Assembly: GCA_049694275.1 (NCBI GenBank)
Contig: JBAVQS010000271.1
Location: forward strand, 1-7,762
DNA from: JBAVQS01 sp049694275
GTDB taxonomy: Bacteria > Chloroflexota > Anaerolineae > UBA4142 > SHND01
DNA length: 7,762 bases
Reading direction: 5' to 3'
Part shown: positions 6,903 to 7,762 of the stretch, piece after piece
Layout of the letters: each line of letters begins with the position of its first letter
Position numbering within the stretch: the first letter of the stretch is position 1
Notes under the pieces: generated by a model
The model's database searches: none
The model's input: the letters and a program-made list of their open reading frames with translations, nothing else
Told to the model about the DNA's origin: nothing
Program-made: the position numbers and the translations under genes

Positions 6903-6931
6903 ATTCTACACCCACTTCCCGCCCCAACCAA
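6903..6931 (-). promoter_or_regulatory. Candidate promoter for the NTPase-TPR gene
   Basis: On the minus strand, TTGGTT (6931-6926), a 17-nt spacer and TAGAAT (6908-6903) form a plausible sigma-70 promoter about 50 nt before the GTG start. The -10 matches five of six consensus bases; the -35 is weaker. Confidence 0.4.
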
Positions 6932-7004
6932 TAGCCCCGTTTCACAGAGCAATCCCCTCGATGCCAACTATCTGCTTATCTGTTTCCGTTGACACCCCCT
7001 TTTT

Positions 7005-7031
7005 CCTTCGCGTCCCTCGCGCCCTTCGCGG
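7005..7031. repeat. CCTTCGCGN tandem repeat, right copy
   Basis: Three consecutive 9-bp units: CCTTCGCGT, CCCTCGCGC and CCTTCGCGG. The same motif occurs at 4290-4307. Such units are common intergenic debris in many environmental bacterial genomes (general recollection, not checked here). Confidence 0.6.
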
Positions 7032-7042
7032 TGCCAGTTTTT

Positions 7043-7075
7043 CTGACCACCGACCACTGACCACTGTCCACTATC
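7043..7075. repeat. TGACCACTG-rich degenerate repeat tract, right copy
   Basis: Four near-tandem units (TGACCACCG, ACCACTG, ACCACTG, TCCACTATCC) lie 11 nt after the CCTTCGCG block. The tract has the same orientation and shares a 15-mer with the tract at 4621-4689. Confidence 0.65.
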
Positions 7076-7082
7076 CCCCGAT

Positions 7083-7110
7083 TTGACGCCCGCGCACATC
7101 TGCGTATAAT
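7083..7110 (+). promoter_or_regulatory. Near-consensus sigma-70 promoter
   Basis: TTGACG (7083-7088), a 16-nt spacer and a perfect TATAAT (7105-7110) make the strongest promoter match in the window. The predicted start is near 7117, inside the palindrome at 7116-7135. No ORF follows for 350 nt, so the product is either an untranslated RNA or a long leader of the thioredoxin-like gene. Confidence 0.65.
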
Positions 7111-7115
7111 ACCGC

Positions 7116-7135
7116 ATTAGAAAATATGTTCTAAT
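7116..7135. promoter_or_regulatory. ATTAGAA-N6-TTCTAAT palindrome, SOS-box-like operator
   Basis: A 20-bp element with perfect 7-bp arms lies over the predicted start site (+1 to about +20) of the TTGACG/TATAAT promoter, the classical place for a repressor. Its core, GAAAATATGTTC, differs by one base from GAACATATGTTC, a Gram-positive-type LexA box. LexA control is therefore plausible but unproven; another dimeric repressor would fit equally well. Confidence 0.5.
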
Positions 7136-7270
7136 CGAATAGCACAAACACTCTAGGTATCCGCGTTCGACTCCAGCGAACGCGCCGACGCCGAATACCG
7201 CGTAGGGGCCGTCCCTTGTGGCCGCCCCCCCATCCCGGTACTGACACGTCGCATCTGGAGTTTTTTATTT
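7117..7270 (+). ncRNA. Possible small structured RNA
   Basis: Starting at the predicted start of the strong promoter, the transcript would contain a hairpin with a perfect 8-bp stem (CGCGTTCG 7162-7169, loop ACTCCAG, CGAACGCG 7177-7184), enclosed by GGTAT (7156-7160) pairing with ATACC (7195-7199). The TAGGGGC-type hairpin (7202-7230) follows, then a T-run at 7261-7266. No strong stem sits immediately before the T-run, so the end is uncertain. No known RNA family was recognised; a long leader or fortuitous structure remains possible. Confidence 0.25.
7202..7230. repeat. TAGGGGC...GCCGCCCC hairpin repeat
   Basis: GTAGGGGCCGTCCC, then TTGT, then GGCCGCCCC forms an imperfect hairpin. It resembles the widespread intergenic repeat of the form TAGGGGCGACCC-TTGTG-GTCGCCC found in many environmental and cyanobacterial/Chloroflexota genomes (recollection, not searched). 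Confidence 0.5.
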
Positions 7271-7291
7271 CTCATCCGCATTCTCTCCTCT

Positions 7292-7328
7292 CCCCCTCTC
7301 CTAAACGGCTTTTGTTCAGGAGAGGGGG
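7292..7328. repeat. CCCCCTCTCCT / AGGAGAGGGGG inverted repeat
   Basis: Perfect 11-bp arms (7292-7302 and 7318-7328) flank a 15-nt loop and are followed by a G-rich tail (7324-7340). On the minus strand the T-rich TTTTTTATTT complement gives an A-run rather than a U-run, so it is not an obvious terminator. It looks like a dispersed intergenic palindrome. Confidence 0.6.
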
Positions 7329-7387
7329 GTTGGGGGGTGAGGCGGTATGAATTCATTTTAGCATGGCCTCCAGGCGTACCCTTCTGG

Positions 7388-7396
7388 TGGTATAAT
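7388..7396 (+). promoter_or_regulatory. Extended -10 promoter of the thioredoxin-like gene
   Basis: TGG-TATAAT is a perfect -10 with the TGn extension, which can replace a -35 element; none is seen 17 nt upstream. The start would be near 7403, giving a leader of about 64 nt. That leader holds AAAGAGC (7405-7411) able to pair with GCTCTTT (7436-7442), a 5'-end hairpin just before the ribosome site. Confidence 0.55.
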
Positions 7397-7466
7397 CGGA
7401 CTCAAAAGAGCATGTAGAGTCAGGATCGTCCACACGCTCTTTCTCTTATGGCAAGCAGAGGCAAGC

Positions 7467-7762
7467 ATGCTCAAATCAATTCGCATTTGGATAACCCTCA
7501 TCGCGCTCATCGCCCTGTTCGTGCAGAGTGGCTGTAACCCAAGCGCGCCGGCCTCACCCGCGGCGCTCAGCCCGGGCAACTATACGCCCCTTGGCGGCGT
7601 TCAAAAGAACAATCAGCCCACGACGAGTGACTATGCGGACTTACAGGCGGCCGAAAGCGGCACGCTGAATCAGCCGGCGCTCGTCGAGTTCTACGCCGAT
7701 TACTGACTCATCTGCGGGTCTATCAAGAGCACCGTGAGTGCTCTCGAACAGCGTTACCAGGG
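7467..7762 (+). CDS. Thioredoxin-fold lipoprotein-like selenoprotein (UxxC), C-terminus beyond window
   Basis: The ATG at 7467 follows AGAGG (7457-7461) with a 5-nt spacer. Residues 1-22 form a signal/anchor (K3, R6, then a hydrophobic stretch) ending in QSGC with Cys23, a degenerate lipobox (Gln at -3). A low-complexity Pro/Ser/Ala-rich linker leads to a thioredoxin strand (PALVEFYADY, 70-79). In-frame TGA 7704-7706 is codon 80, exactly where the first Cys of the usual FYADWCxxC motif belongs. The frame then continues as L-I-C-GSIKSTVSALEQRYQ to the window edge, matching the thioredoxin active-site helix. A SECIS-like hairpin follows. Reading TGA as selenocysteine gives U80-L-I-C83, a membrane- or wall-side thiol-disulfide oxidoreductase of TxlA/HCF164/TlpA-like kind. 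Oddities are Tyr instead of Trp before the redox pair and Ser88 instead of the usual Pro. A Cys-to-stop mutation or sequencing error is the alternative; then the product is a 79-residue fragment. Confidence 0.8.
7704..7706 (+). other. In-frame UGA, probable selenocysteine codon
   Basis: This TGA occupies the position of the nucleophilic Cys of the CxxC motif, and coding similarity to the thioredoxin helix continues after it. Cys/Sec replacement at a redox-active site is the classical mark of a selenoprotein. It needs SelB and tRNA-Sec elsewhere in the genome. Confidence 0.75.
7726..7744 (+). promoter_or_regulatory. Putative bacterial SECIS hairpin
   Basis: AGAGCAC (7726-7732) and GTGCTCT (7738-7744) form a perfect 7-bp stem with loop CGUGA. 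TC (7723-7724) and GA (7746-7747) extend it after an A-C mismatch. The loop starts 26 nt after the UGA and has G in its second position, as the bacterial SECIS model requires (spacing of about 16-37 nt, G in the first two loop bases). It lies inside the coding sequence, as bacterial SECIS elements do, and would bind SelB. Confidence 0.7.

Larger units (their letters stand above)
6853..7466. other. Long non-coding spacer between divergent genes
   Basis: About 610 nt with no credible ORF on either strand. In order it holds the NTPase promoter candidate, CTTCGCG and TGACCACTG repeats, a near-consensus promoter with an overlapping palindrome, an 8-bp-stem hairpin, a TAGGGGC-type hairpin repeat, a T-run, a CCCCCTCTCCT inverted repeat and the promoter and leader of the thioredoxin-like gene. 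Confidence 0.7.

Noticed and set aside
6989..6994. TTGACA as a plus-strand -35 element.
   Set aside because: No -10-like hexamer lies 16-18 nt downstream; the sequence there is the CCTTCGCG repeat.
7153..7356. Minus-strand ORF of 67 codons in the non-coding spacer.
   Set aside because: It runs through the hairpin repeats and has no ribosome site or recognisable sequence.

Overview
This window reads like chromosomal DNA of a free-living, moderately GC-rich bacterium. The mix of a DesK/NarX-type sensor with an ABC-2 exporter, a TPR-STAND-like ATPase and intergenic TGACCACTG / CTTCGCG / TAGGGGC repeat debris suggests Chloroflexota (Anaerolineae-like). That assignment is inference from general familiarity, not a marker-gene result.

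Layout. (1) 3-200 (+) is the C-terminal end of a thioredoxin reductase-type flavoprotein. (2) 222-2257 (-) is a two-gene ABC-2 exporter operon, ATPase then permease, joined by an ATGA overlap and ending tail to tail with the reductase. (3) 2383-4274 (+), divergent from the exporter, is a two-component pair: a multi-pass membrane HisKA_3 histidine kinase and a NarL/LuxR-family response regulator, also joined by an ATGA overlap. The divergent spacer carries two tandem perfect TGTCC-N4-GGACA palindromes, a likely operator. A sensor that controls a neighbouring exporter is the obvious model. (4) 4275-4677 has no convincing gene; it holds inverted and direct repeats and a strong terminator for the gene arriving from the right. 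(5) 4678-6852 (-) is a 724-residue membrane-anchored P-loop NTPase with C-terminal TPRs, three of them in near-identical 105-bp DNA repeats. The same two kinds of intergenic repeat occur on both sides of it. (6) 6853-7466 is non-coding but structured: repeat debris, a near-consensus promoter with a SOS-box-like palindrome at its start site and no ORF behind it, several hairpins, and a second promoter. (7) 7467 to the window end (+) is a lipoprotein-like thioredoxin-fold protein.

The most notable feature is in this last gene. Its frame appears to stop at TGA 7704-7706, but that TGA falls exactly where the first cysteine of the thioredoxin CxxC motif belongs (FYADY-UGA-L-I-C), the frame stays open and thioredoxin-like to the window edge, and a 7-bp perfect hairpin with a CGUGA loop lies 26 nt after the UGA, matching the bacterial SECIS model. 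It is best annotated as a selenoprotein with a UxxC active site. Thus the window begins with a thioredoxin-reductase end and finishes with a probable seleno-thioredoxin.
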